Positions 1 through 7,897 of a DNA stretch of 10,762 bases are shown piece by piece (within the stretch, counting starts at the first letter, position 1; every line of letters starts with the position of its first letter). The stretch is from an uncultured Clostridiaceae bacterium (GTDB taxonomy: Bacteria; Bacillota; Clostridia; TANB77; CAG-508): the NCBI GenBank assembly GCA_958402495.1, contig CATXTS010000065.1:1-10762 (forward strand), written 5' to 3'. Both the position numbers and the translations under genes were made by a program. Under the pieces are notes generated by a model. The model did not search any database. It worked only from the letters and a program-made list of their open reading frames with translations, and was not told the origin of the DNA.

Positions 1-733
<733 letters not shown>

Positions 734-1146
734 TTGGTATTTATAGTTTCGATTTTAATTCCTTAAAACCTACATATAAATCTTACTTTTGAGTTTAAGC
801 TCATTTATTTGTTTTTGTTTTTTTGGTAGTACAAATTTACTACCGCTTTTGGTTTCTTCAAAGGTTTATTGTTTACTTTTCAATGTACTTTCATAATATA
901 TATGTCTATATATTATGTTTTATCCTCTTGTCGAGGACAATATTTATTCTAGCATAAGTTTATATCTAATGTCAACACTTTTTTATCATTTTTTCAAAAT
1001 ATTTTTTACCGTCCTTTTTCTTTCGAAAAAGCCAAAATAAAAAAGCATGAAAAGTATATTTTATGCTATTTTTTGCTTCTCTTCAGAAGCTGTTTCTTAT
1101 CTTAACACCTTTATATTACTTTGTCAACACTTTTTTATTTTTTTAT
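734..1146 (-). promoter_or_regulatory. rRNA promoter and leader region (left mirror copy)
   Basis: Mirror of 9617-10029, read on the - strand toward the 16S gene at 1-733. P1 has -35 at 1127-1122 and -10 at 1104-1099. P2 has -35 at 975-970 and -10 at 951-946. Leader hairpins are at 923-937, 892-917 and 825-844. It adds no new information beyond the right copy. Confidence 0.72.
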
Positions 1147-1680
1147 TTAATTTTCTTCTAATAATTTTTGGAATTCCTCATCAGCCTTCAATTCCTCAGC
1201 AATATATCCTTTTGCACGCTTATCATTTTGTATGGCCAGTAATGCGATTTCCTTATTCGCCCTCAAGCGTTTACTAGCATATTTATAAATTAGTCCTTTG
1301 TTTTTAACAGCTTGTGTCACTACTTCTTCATCATCACGCAATTTTTCACTAGCATAATATAAAGCCTGCCCATCTTTTTTAACCGCTTCTAATAACACTT
1401 GTTTATCATCTTTTAATTTTTCACTAGAATAGCAAATTACCCAGCCCACATCTTTTACAGCAGCCAATATAACCTCTTTATCTGCCTTTAAGGCATCACT
1501 TGCAAACTCCAATGCAATTCCATTATGCTGTACAGCCTGTAAAACTAGTTCCTTATCATTTCTTAATTCTTCACTTGCAAACTCCAAAAAGGCCGCCGTA
1601 TCTCTATCTGCCAAAGCTTGCATCAAATACAGTTTATCATCTGCATGTTGTATAATCGTTTCTTGTGTTATTTCCTCCAT
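1147..1680 (-). CDS. DUF4116-like repeat protein, 177 residues (left mirror copy)
   Basis: Mirror of 9083-9616 and identical in sequence. It is last in the operon: the stop codon is about 20 bp before the first rRNA promoter's -35 box (1127-1122), so the 3' end of this operon abuts the rRNA control region with almost no spare DNA. The repeats differ from each other at many positions, so they are old duplications and not a recent slippage array. An open frame on the opposite strand (1047-1277) is a by-product of the AT-rich repeats and is not annotated. Confidence 0.84.
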   Translation of the reverse strand: MEEITQETIIQHADDKLYLMQALADRDTAAFLEFASEELRNDKELVLQAVQHNGIALEFASDALKADKEVILAAVKDVGWVICYSSEKLKDDKQVLLEAVKKDGQALYYASEKLRDDEEVVTQAVKNKGLIYKYASKRLRANKEIALLAIQNDKRAKGYIAEELKADEEFQKLLEEN

Positions 1681-1692
1681 CTTTTTTTGCCT

Positions 1693-2868
1693 CTATTCCA
1701 TGATTTCTTTTTTAAAACTTCTTCCATTTTCTAATGGTTCTAAGCCTAAACAATCTAATATGGTTTGCGCAATATCTGCATAAGTATCACGAATGCCTAA
1801 ATTTACGCCTTTATGAATTTGTCTTCCATAAATTAGTATCGGTACATATTCTCTAGAATGGTCTGTACTTGGTGTAGAAGGGTCATTTCCATGATCTGCT
1901 GTTAAAATTAACATATCTGTGTCTTTCATCGCTTCCATAATAGACGGTAATTGTTGGTCAAAATATTGTAATGCTTCTGCATAGCCTTCTATATTATTTC
2001 TATGGCCATATAGCATATCAAAATCCACTAGATTCGTAAAAATCAAACCTTCTGTATCTTTCTTAATTTCTTCTATTGTTTTTGTAATTCCATCTGCATT
2101 TCCTTCTGTATGAATTGCTCTGGTAATCCCTCTACCGCTAAATAAATCATTAATCTTTCCAATCGCAATGACTTGTTTTGTCTGGCTAATACTATCTAGA
2201 ATAGTCTTTCCAAACTTTTGCGATTCAAAATCTTTCCTATGATAAGTTCTTACAAAATCTTGTGCACAACTTCCTATAAAAGGTCTAGCAATAACACTAC
2301 CTACATTATATTTTGGCTTATCTAATATCTCTTTTGCAATTTCACAAATTTCATACAGTCTTTCAACTGGCATAACTTCTTCATGTGCTGCAATTTGAAA
2401 AACACTATCTGCAGAAGTATATATAATAGGATATCCTGTACGCATATGTTCTTCTCCATATTGTTTTAGTAATTCCGTACCAGAGCCTACTTGATTGCAA
2501 AGGACACCTTTTACTCCTGTTTTTTGTATAAATTCCTCTATTAGTTCCTTAGGAAATCCATGAGGGTATGTCTTAAATCCCTCTTTTGTAATATATCCAC
2601 AAATTTCCCAATGTCCGATAGGGCTATTCTTTCCTACAGATTGTTCTCTTGCCTTTCCATAGGCGCCTATCACATGAGATTCTTTTTCAGGAATACCAAT
2701 TCCATCTATATTATATAAGCCCATCTGTTTTAAATGAGGAAGTGTTAAAGTAGTATGTTCATAAATACCTTTTAAAGTATGACTTCCTTCATCTCCATAT
2801 CCATTAGCATCTGGTGCTTCTCCCACACCAAAACTATCTAAAACTACCATAATGACTCTATTTATCAT
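1693..2868 (-). CDS. deoB: Phosphopentomutase DeoB (left mirror copy)
   Basis: This is the mirror of 7895-9070, with ATG at 2868-2866 and the Shine-Dalgarno AGGAGAG at 2883-2877. It encodes the same intact 391-residue enzyme, including the Ser82 codon AGC at 2625-2623. The gap to the upstream 774-residue gene is 60 bp and holds no clear promoter or terminator, which supports co-transcription. The downstream repeat-protein gene starts 12 bp after the deoB stop. Because both copies agree at the unusual nucleophile codon, a base error there would have to predate the fold-back; the mirror copy is not independent support for it. Confidence 0.93.
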   Translation of the reverse strand: MINRVIMVVLDSFGVGEAPDANGYGDEGSHTLKGIYEHTTLTLPHLKQMGLYNIDGIGIPEKESHVIGAYGKAREQSVGKNSPIGHWEICGYITKEGFKTYPHGFPKELIEEFIQKTGVKGVLCNQVGSGTELLKQYGEEHMRTGYPIIYTSADSVFQIAAHEEVMPVERLYEICEIAKEILDKPKYNVGSVIARPFIGSCAQDFVRTYHRKDFESQKFGKTILDSISQTKQVIAIGKINDLFSGRGITRAIHTEGNADGITKTIEEIKKDTEGLIFTNLVDFDMLYGHRNNIEGYAEALQYFDQQLPSIMEAMKDTDMLILTADHGNDPSTPSTDHSREYVPILIYGRQIHKGVNLGIRDTYADIAQTILDCLGLEPLENGRSFKKEIME

Positions 2869-2928
2869 TATTTTTTCTCTCCTTTCTGTCTGGTATATGC
2901 TATGCAACTGCTTCTATTTTGTGCTTTT

Positions 2929-5253
2929 CTATTCTGCTTTTCTTTCTAATATATAAGCATATACCTGCACTGTCTTTACTTGATTATGAAATTGATTTAG
3001 TAAGACATTGATTCTAAAATCTTTTCTAGAAACTAATTTCACCGTATATTTATCTAAATCTAACAGTACATCTGTAGATAAATCCATCCCTAGTGGCAAT
3101 GTTTGGTTTAAATTATCATAAAACATAATATTCGTATAAAAAATAGCCGGCATCTGTTCTTGTAAATTTACTTTATTAAAACGAATATTCTCTTCTTCTC
3201 CCTGTGCTTTTTGGATAGCCATCTTGGGGTCTATAGAAAAAATAGAGAATCCCTTTTCCGGCAATTCGCCTCCTACTTGATAAAGTGGCAAATCATAAGG
3301 TGCTATTACTTTTCCATAACTTTGTTTGACTAAAGTCATATAATTTCTTATATTTTCTATATAAGTATCTACTGTAGTTTGCTTATGAATATTTAGAAGC
3401 TTATAAATATCCTTTGAAATTTCTCGATGTTTTTGATTTTTTAAAACTTTTATTTTTGTCTTATCTTCTACTACATTACCAAAAATGTCAAATGCCTTTT
3501 CTTCCTTATTTTCTTGCATATATTGTTCTTTATAGTTTTCTAAATTTTTTTCAATGGCATTACTATCTTTTTTCCATAACCTAGTTTTTTGTAATTTTTC
3601 TACATCTTCTAACACTTGTGCTAAAACATACACCCCATCACATTCATTTTGCGACATCACTCTTCTTTGTGTATCATCCATTTTTTTTCCAAAGTCTTCT
3701 ATGTCTTCTGTATAATCAAACACCTTTTGGATTTTTGTTTTAGCTTTCTCTTGCTCTTCTTCTGCTCCATCTACGAGTAGAGCCACTTCATCTTTATTGG
3801 TATATTTCCAAAACTCAAAAATACTTTTCTTATGACTTTCTATTTCATTAATATATAAAGTCGCATTCTGAATCTTTCTAGCCAAATTTTCTTTCTTATT
3901 TTCTAGTGCTTTCAAATCCATTTTTACATTTTTAAAAGCCTCTTGTTTTTGCTTCACCTGTCCACAAATTTTTAAAAGGTCCTCGATTGTGTAAGTATCT
4001 TTTATAGCCAAAACGCTATCCTCTATCAAAGCTTCCTCTGTTTGGCTTTCTTCTTTTAAATGTTTACCTTCTAAAATTTCTTTTATCTTTTCTTCTTTAG
4101 ACTTTTTCGTACTTTTGGTATTTTTAGATTGAAAATAATATTTTACTCGCCCGAAAAAGGTTTTCTTACACTCTAAGAATATAACAATCTGTCGTTCTTT
4201 TGAAAGATATTCTTCATTTTGTTTTTGTACCGTCTTCTTTAAAAGTTCTAAAGACTCTGTTTCAAAAATGTATTGGTCGCAAAGTTGTTCATATTCTTTT
4301 CTTTTACGATTTACTTCTTTTGTAATCCAGGCTGGTAACGCTTCATACGTAATATCTTGCATCGTATAGCCTATATGAAATGCTAAGCCACCTTCTTTGC
4401 TAATGTTGACTTCAAAATGATATTCTTGTTCATCATAGGTCTGCATAATAAACAATGCTTTAACCAACTTGTACCATTCTTGTGCATCTTCTCTATTATT
4501 AAAAACTACTTTATAAAGACTCTTCATCTTATCAAAAATCACTGCTTGCCCTGTAATCTGAATGCTTAAATTTCCTTGTTTATCTTCTACTTCATAAATC
4601 ATAGGCCAATCCTGTGTAAATAACCACAAATAATTTTCTAAATCTGCTATCTCTGACCTTTTCAAATACGTATTGGTATATTCTGCATGGCTAATTGGTA
4701 CATAAATATATTGTTTTTTTCTAGATTTATGTGCTTCTATTTTCTTTTTTAACAAATAAAAAAGACTTTCTGTCCTTGTCTCATTAGTTGGAAACAGCAT
4801 AAAATAGGTATCGGTTTCTTCTGCATAATAAATTTGCCATACAAAGTTTTCCCTATATCTAACTTCAAAAGGAATTTGGTCTTGCATTTCCTCTTGTTCT
4901 TTTTCTATTTGCTTTAACTTATCTAAATCTAATTCCTGTAGCATATGTAAAAAAGTCGTATATTGTTCTAAATTCTGTGTATCCTTTAATTCTATATATT
5001 GTGCTAATGGACTTGCTAATTGATACTTTTCTTTTAAATCATCCAAACGGTCCTTTGGTGTTAGTAATATTTGAATATCTTTTACATCCACATAACGATA
5101 TATTTTATAACTAGTATCATCATAATTTTTCATTGGCCTAAAAGAAATCGGTTCTACTTCTTTTAGATATTTAGGTATTTTTTCTAAATTCAATCCTATA
5201 TATTGTAATTTTTCTTGTATTATTTGGTCATTTTCATTTGTACGTTTCGCCAA
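2929..5253 (-). CDS. Uncharacterised 774-residue coiled-coil protein (left mirror copy)
   Basis: This is identical in sequence to the copy at 5510-7834. The start is TTG at 5253-5251, preceded by GAGGAGG at 5268-5262; the longer reading from 5292 would begin within the promoter. Codon use is AT-biased and matches the neighbouring deoB, so nothing suggests recent transfer. Both copies are full length with no frameshift. Perfect identity over 2.3 kb, including silent positions, argues that this is the same gene seen twice and not a paralogue. A scaffold or structural role is compatible with the coiled-coil segments, but that is speculation. Confidence 0.8.
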   Translation of the reverse strand: MAKRTNENDQIIQEKLQYIGLNLEKIPKYLKEVEPISFRPMKNYDDTSYKIYRYVDVKDIQILLTPKDRLDDLKEKYQLASPLAQYIELKDTQNLEQYTTFLHMLQELDLDKLKQIEKEQEEMQDQIPFEVRYRENFVWQIYYAEETDTYFMLFPTNETRTESLFYLLKKKIEAHKSRKKQYIYVPISHAEYTNTYLKRSEIADLENYLWLFTQDWPMIYEVEDKQGNLSIQITGQAVIFDKMKSLYKVVFNNREDAQEWYKLVKALFIMQTYDEQEYHFEVNISKEGGLAFHIGYTMQDITYEALPAWITKEVNRKRKEYEQLCDQYIFETESLELLKKTVQKQNEEYLSKERQIVIFLECKKTFFGRVKYYFQSKNTKSTKKSKEEKIKEILEGKHLKEESQTEEALIEDSVLAIKDTYTIEDLLKICGQVKQKQEAFKNVKMDLKALENKKENLARKIQNATLYINEIESHKKSIFEFWKYTNKDEVALLVDGAEEEQEKAKTKIQKVFDYTEDIEDFGKKMDDTQRRVMSQNECDGVYVLAQVLEDVEKLQKTRLWKKDSNAIEKNLENYKEQYMQENKEEKAFDIFGNVVEDKTKIKVLKNQKHREISKDIYKLLNIHKQTTVDTYIENIRNYMTLVKQSYGKVIAPYDLPLYQVGGELPEKGFSIFSIDPKMAIQKAQGEEENIRFNKVNLQEQMPAIFYTNIMFYDNLNQTLPLGMDLSTDVLLDLDKYTVKLVSRKDFRINVLLNQFHNQVKTVQVYAYILERKAE

Positions 5254-5282
5254 TTTTGCTTCCTCCTCATTGTGTTTTTTAC

Positions 5283-5311
5283 AGTATATCATATTTTCTA
5301 TTTAGTGCCAA
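5283..5311 (-). promoter_or_regulatory. SigmaA-type promoter of the three-gene operon (left mirror copy)
   Basis: Read on the - strand: TTGGCA at 5311-5306, a 17-bp spacer, then extended -10 TGATATACT with its hexamer at 5288-5283. It is base-for-base the mirror of the right-hand promoter. The two would fire divergently only if the inverted repeat were real. Confidence 0.7.
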
Positions 5312-5361
5312 TAGAAGATTTTATTTTATCCTATTTTTTATTTAATTTTGATAAACTAGAA

Positions 5362-5401
5362 GGGACGGGTTAGTTTTGTTTAAACAAAACTAACCCGTCC
5401 C
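5362..5401. repeat. Central 40-bp GC-rich palindrome (fold point)
   Basis: The arm GGGACGGGTTAGTTTTG (5362-5378) is followed by TTTAAA and then its reverse complement ending at 5401. It is markedly GC-richer at its outer ends than the AT-rich flanks, which suggests a discrete element and not random intergenic DNA. As RNA or single-stranded DNA it would form a long hairpin. No T-run follows it on either side (TTCTAGTTTATC comes next), so it is not a classic intrinsic terminator. Dispersed intergenic palindromes beginning GGGACGG are, from memory, common in Clostridia; membership in such a family is a guess. The true genomic palindrome may be only this core, with the rest of the arms produced by assembly. 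Confidence 0.6.
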
Positions 5402-5451
5402 TTCTAGTTTATCAAAATTAAATAAAAAATAGGATAAAATAAAATCTTCTA

Positions 5452-5480
5452 TTGGCACTAAATAGAAAATATGATATACT
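5452..5480 (+). promoter_or_regulatory. SigmaA-type promoter of the three-gene operon (right copy)
   Basis: A -35 box TTGGCA (5452-5457) is separated by 17 bp from a -10 box TATACT (5475-5480). The -10 box is preceded by TGA (5472-5474), giving an extended -10 TGnTATACT. The A/T-rich stretch upstream could add an UP-element effect. Transcription should start near 5487, about 23 nt before the TTG start codon. The in-frame ATG at 5471 lies inside the promoter and cannot be the translation start of this transcript. Confidence 0.75.
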
Positions 5481-5494
5481 GTAAAAAACACAAT

Positions 5495-5512
5495 GAGGAG
5501 GAAGCAAAATTG
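5495..5512 (+). promoter_or_regulatory. Ribosome binding site that fixes a TTG start
   Basis: GAGGAGG at 5495-5501 is a near-perfect Shine-Dalgarno sequence, 8 nt before TTG at 5510-5512. No comparable site precedes the ATG at 5471, which overlaps the -10 box. The mirror copy is at 5251-5268 on the - strand. Confidence 0.85.
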
Positions 5513-7834
5513 GCGAAACGTACAAATGAAAATGACCAAATAATACAAGAAAAATTACAATATATAGGATTGAATTTAGAAAAAATACCTAAATATCTAA
5601 AAGAAGTAGAACCGATTTCTTTTAGGCCAATGAAAAATTATGATGATACTAGTTATAAAATATATCGTTATGTGGATGTAAAAGATATTCAAATATTACT
5701 AACACCAAAGGACCGTTTGGATGATTTAAAAGAAAAGTATCAATTAGCAAGTCCATTAGCACAATATATAGAATTAAAGGATACACAGAATTTAGAACAA
5801 TATACGACTTTTTTACATATGCTACAGGAATTAGATTTAGATAAGTTAAAGCAAATAGAAAAAGAACAAGAGGAAATGCAAGACCAAATTCCTTTTGAAG
5901 TTAGATATAGGGAAAACTTTGTATGGCAAATTTATTATGCAGAAGAAACCGATACCTATTTTATGCTGTTTCCAACTAATGAGACAAGGACAGAAAGTCT
6001 TTTTTATTTGTTAAAAAAGAAAATAGAAGCACATAAATCTAGAAAAAAACAATATATTTATGTACCAATTAGCCATGCAGAATATACCAATACGTATTTG
6101 AAAAGGTCAGAGATAGCAGATTTAGAAAATTATTTGTGGTTATTTACACAGGATTGGCCTATGATTTATGAAGTAGAAGATAAACAAGGAAATTTAAGCA
6201 TTCAGATTACAGGGCAAGCAGTGATTTTTGATAAGATGAAGAGTCTTTATAAAGTAGTTTTTAATAATAGAGAAGATGCACAAGAATGGTACAAGTTGGT
6301 TAAAGCATTGTTTATTATGCAGACCTATGATGAACAAGAATATCATTTTGAAGTCAACATTAGCAAAGAAGGTGGCTTAGCATTTCATATAGGCTATACG
6401 ATGCAAGATATTACGTATGAAGCGTTACCAGCCTGGATTACAAAAGAAGTAAATCGTAAAAGAAAAGAATATGAACAACTTTGCGACCAATACATTTTTG
6501 AAACAGAGTCTTTAGAACTTTTAAAGAAGACGGTACAAAAACAAAATGAAGAATATCTTTCAAAAGAACGACAGATTGTTATATTCTTAGAGTGTAAGAA
6601 AACCTTTTTCGGGCGAGTAAAATATTATTTTCAATCTAAAAATACCAAAAGTACGAAAAAGTCTAAAGAAGAAAAGATAAAAGAAATTTTAGAAGGTAAA
6701 CATTTAAAAGAAGAAAGCCAAACAGAGGAAGCTTTGATAGAGGATAGCGTTTTGGCTATAAAAGATACTTACACAATCGAGGACCTTTTAAAAATTTGTG
6801 GACAGGTGAAGCAAAAACAAGAGGCTTTTAAAAATGTAAAAATGGATTTGAAAGCACTAGAAAATAAGAAAGAAAATTTGGCTAGAAAGATTCAGAATGC
6901 GACTTTATATATTAATGAAATAGAAAGTCATAAGAAAAGTATTTTTGAGTTTTGGAAATATACCAATAAAGATGAAGTGGCTCTACTCGTAGATGGAGCA
7001 GAAGAAGAGCAAGAGAAAGCTAAAACAAAAATCCAAAAGGTGTTTGATTATACAGAAGACATAGAAGACTTTGGAAAAAAAATGGATGATACACAAAGAA
7101 GAGTGATGTCGCAAAATGAATGTGATGGGGTGTATGTTTTAGCACAAGTGTTAGAAGATGTAGAAAAATTACAAAAAACTAGGTTATGGAAAAAAGATAG
7201 TAATGCCATTGAAAAAAATTTAGAAAACTATAAAGAACAATATATGCAAGAAAATAAGGAAGAAAAGGCATTTGACATTTTTGGTAATGTAGTAGAAGAT
7301 AAGACAAAAATAAAAGTTTTAAAAAATCAAAAACATCGAGAAATTTCAAAGGATATTTATAAGCTTCTAAATATTCATAAGCAAACTACAGTAGATACTT
7401 ATATAGAAAATATAAGAAATTATATGACTTTAGTCAAACAAAGTTATGGAAAAGTAATAGCACCTTATGATTTGCCACTTTATCAAGTAGGAGGCGAATT
7501 GCCGGAAAAGGGATTCTCTATTTTTTCTATAGACCCCAAGATGGCTATCCAAAAAGCACAGGGAGAAGAAGAGAATATTCGTTTTAATAAAGTAAATTTA
7601 CAAGAACAGATGCCGGCTATTTTTTATACGAATATTATGTTTTATGATAATTTAAACCAAACATTGCCACTAGGGATGGATTTATCTACAGATGTACTGT
7701 TAGATTTAGATAAATATACGGTGAAATTAGTTTCTAGAAAAGATTTTAGAATCAATGTCTTACTAAATCAATTTCATAATCAAGTAAAGACAGTGCAGGT
7801 ATATGCTTATATATTAGAAAGAAAAGCAGAATAG
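5510..7834 (+). CDS. Uncharacterised 774-residue coiled-coil protein (right copy)
   Basis: I do not recognise the family and assign no function. With the TTG start the protein begins MAKRTNENDQ and has 774 residues. It is rich in Lys, Glu and Gln, with no signal peptide and no hydrophobic span long enough for a membrane helix, so it is probably cytoplasmic. Residues 1-300 look like a mixed alpha/beta region with aromatic-rich strands (for example FVWQIYYAEE near 137-146 and YLWLFTQDWPMIY near 208-220). Residues about 310-355 and 425-475 are heptad-like, charged coiled-coil candidates. Between them lies a basic stretch, about 363-392, containing FFGRVKYYFQSKN. The C-terminal part (about 600-774) looks globular again, with a PLYQVGGELPEKGFSIFSID segment near 656-675. 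No nucleotide-binding P-loop, nuclease or protease motif was seen. It is first in an operon, 60 bp ahead of deoB. Confidence 0.85.
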   Translation: MAKRTNENDQIIQEKLQYIGLNLEKIPKYLKEVEPISFRPMKNYDDTSYKIYRYVDVKDIQILLTPKDRLDDLKEKYQLASPLAQYIELKDTQNLEQYTTFLHMLQELDLDKLKQIEKEQEEMQDQIPFEVRYRENFVWQIYYAEETDTYFMLFPTNETRTESLFYLLKKKIEAHKSRKKQYIYVPISHAEYTNTYLKRSEIADLENYLWLFTQDWPMIYEVEDKQGNLSIQITGQAVIFDKMKSLYKVVFNNREDAQEWYKLVKALFIMQTYDEQEYHFEVNISKEGGLAFHIGYTMQDITYEALPAWITKEVNRKRKEYEQLCDQYIFETESLELLKKTVQKQNEEYLSKERQIVIFLECKKTFFGRVKYYFQSKNTKSTKKSKEEKIKEILEGKHLKEESQTEEALIEDSVLAIKDTYTIEDLLKICGQVKQKQEAFKNVKMDLKALENKKENLARKIQNATLYINEIESHKKSIFEFWKYTNKDEVALLVDGAEEEQEKAKTKIQKVFDYTEDIEDFGKKMDDTQRRVMSQNECDGVYVLAQVLEDVEKLQKTRLWKKDSNAIEKNLENYKEQYMQENKEEKAFDIFGNVVEDKTKIKVLKNQKHREISKDIYKLLNIHKQTTVDTYIENIRNYMTLVKQSYGKVIAPYDLPLYQVGGELPEKGFSIFSIDPKMAIQKAQGEEENIRFNKVNLQEQMPAIFYTNIMFYDNLNQTLPLGMDLSTDVLLDLDKYTVKLVSRKDFRINVLLNQFHNQVKTVQVYAYILERKAE

Positions 7835-7879
7835 AAAAGCACAAAATAGAAGCAGTTGCATAGCATATACCAGACAGAA

Positions 7880-7897
7880 AGGAGAGAAAAAATAATG
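7880..7897 (+). promoter_or_regulatory. Ribosome binding site fixing the deoB start
   Basis: AGGAGAG at 7880-7886 lies 8 nt before ATG at 7895-7897. The in-frame TTG at 7856 has no such site and would add 13 residues (HSIYQTERREKI plus the initiator) that extend before the conserved beta strand of the family. The mirror copy is at 2866-2883 on the - strand. Confidence 0.85.

Larger units (their letters stand above)
5254..5509. other. Noncoding region between the two mirror copies of the 774-residue gene
   Basis: This 256-bp gap holds the 40-bp central palindrome, two mirrored AT-rich tracts (5312-5361 and 5402-5451) that could act as UP elements, and two mirrored promoters facing outward. 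Only half of it (about 128 bp) is unique sequence. No ORF or RNA gene was seen in it. The true upstream neighbour of the gene is missing from this window. Confidence 0.8.

Noticed and set aside
1047..1277. 76-codon open frame on the + strand, and its mirror at 9486-9716
   Set aside because: It runs antisense to the end of the repeat-protein gene and through the rRNA promoter region, lacks a ribosome binding site, and is hydrophobic only because the opposite strand is A/G-rich.
5378..5385. GTTTAAAC (a PmeI site) at the exact axis, possibly from a vector or adapter
   Set aside because: The flanking bases do not resemble any adapter I know, and an 8-bp palindrome at the axis of a perfect inverted repeat is expected whatever the sequence.
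5362..5401. Central palindrome as an intrinsic terminator
   Set aside because: No T-run follows the stem on either strand, and the neighbouring operons would be firing away from it.
5471..5509. N-terminal extension of the 774-residue protein from ATG at 5471
   Set aside because: The ATG is inside the promoter's extended -10 element and has no Shine-Dalgarno; the TTG at 5510 has a near-perfect one.
2929..7834. Two divergent paralogous genes forming a paired system around a shared regulatory region
   Set aside because: The copies and their promoters show no difference at all, and the identity continues through deoB, the repeat gene and 16S. It is one locus mirrored, not a paired system.
7856..7894. 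13-residue N-terminal extension of DeoB from TTG at 7856
   Set aside because: It has no Shine-Dalgarno, is not part of the conserved fold, and the ATG at 7895 has AGGAGAG at good spacing.
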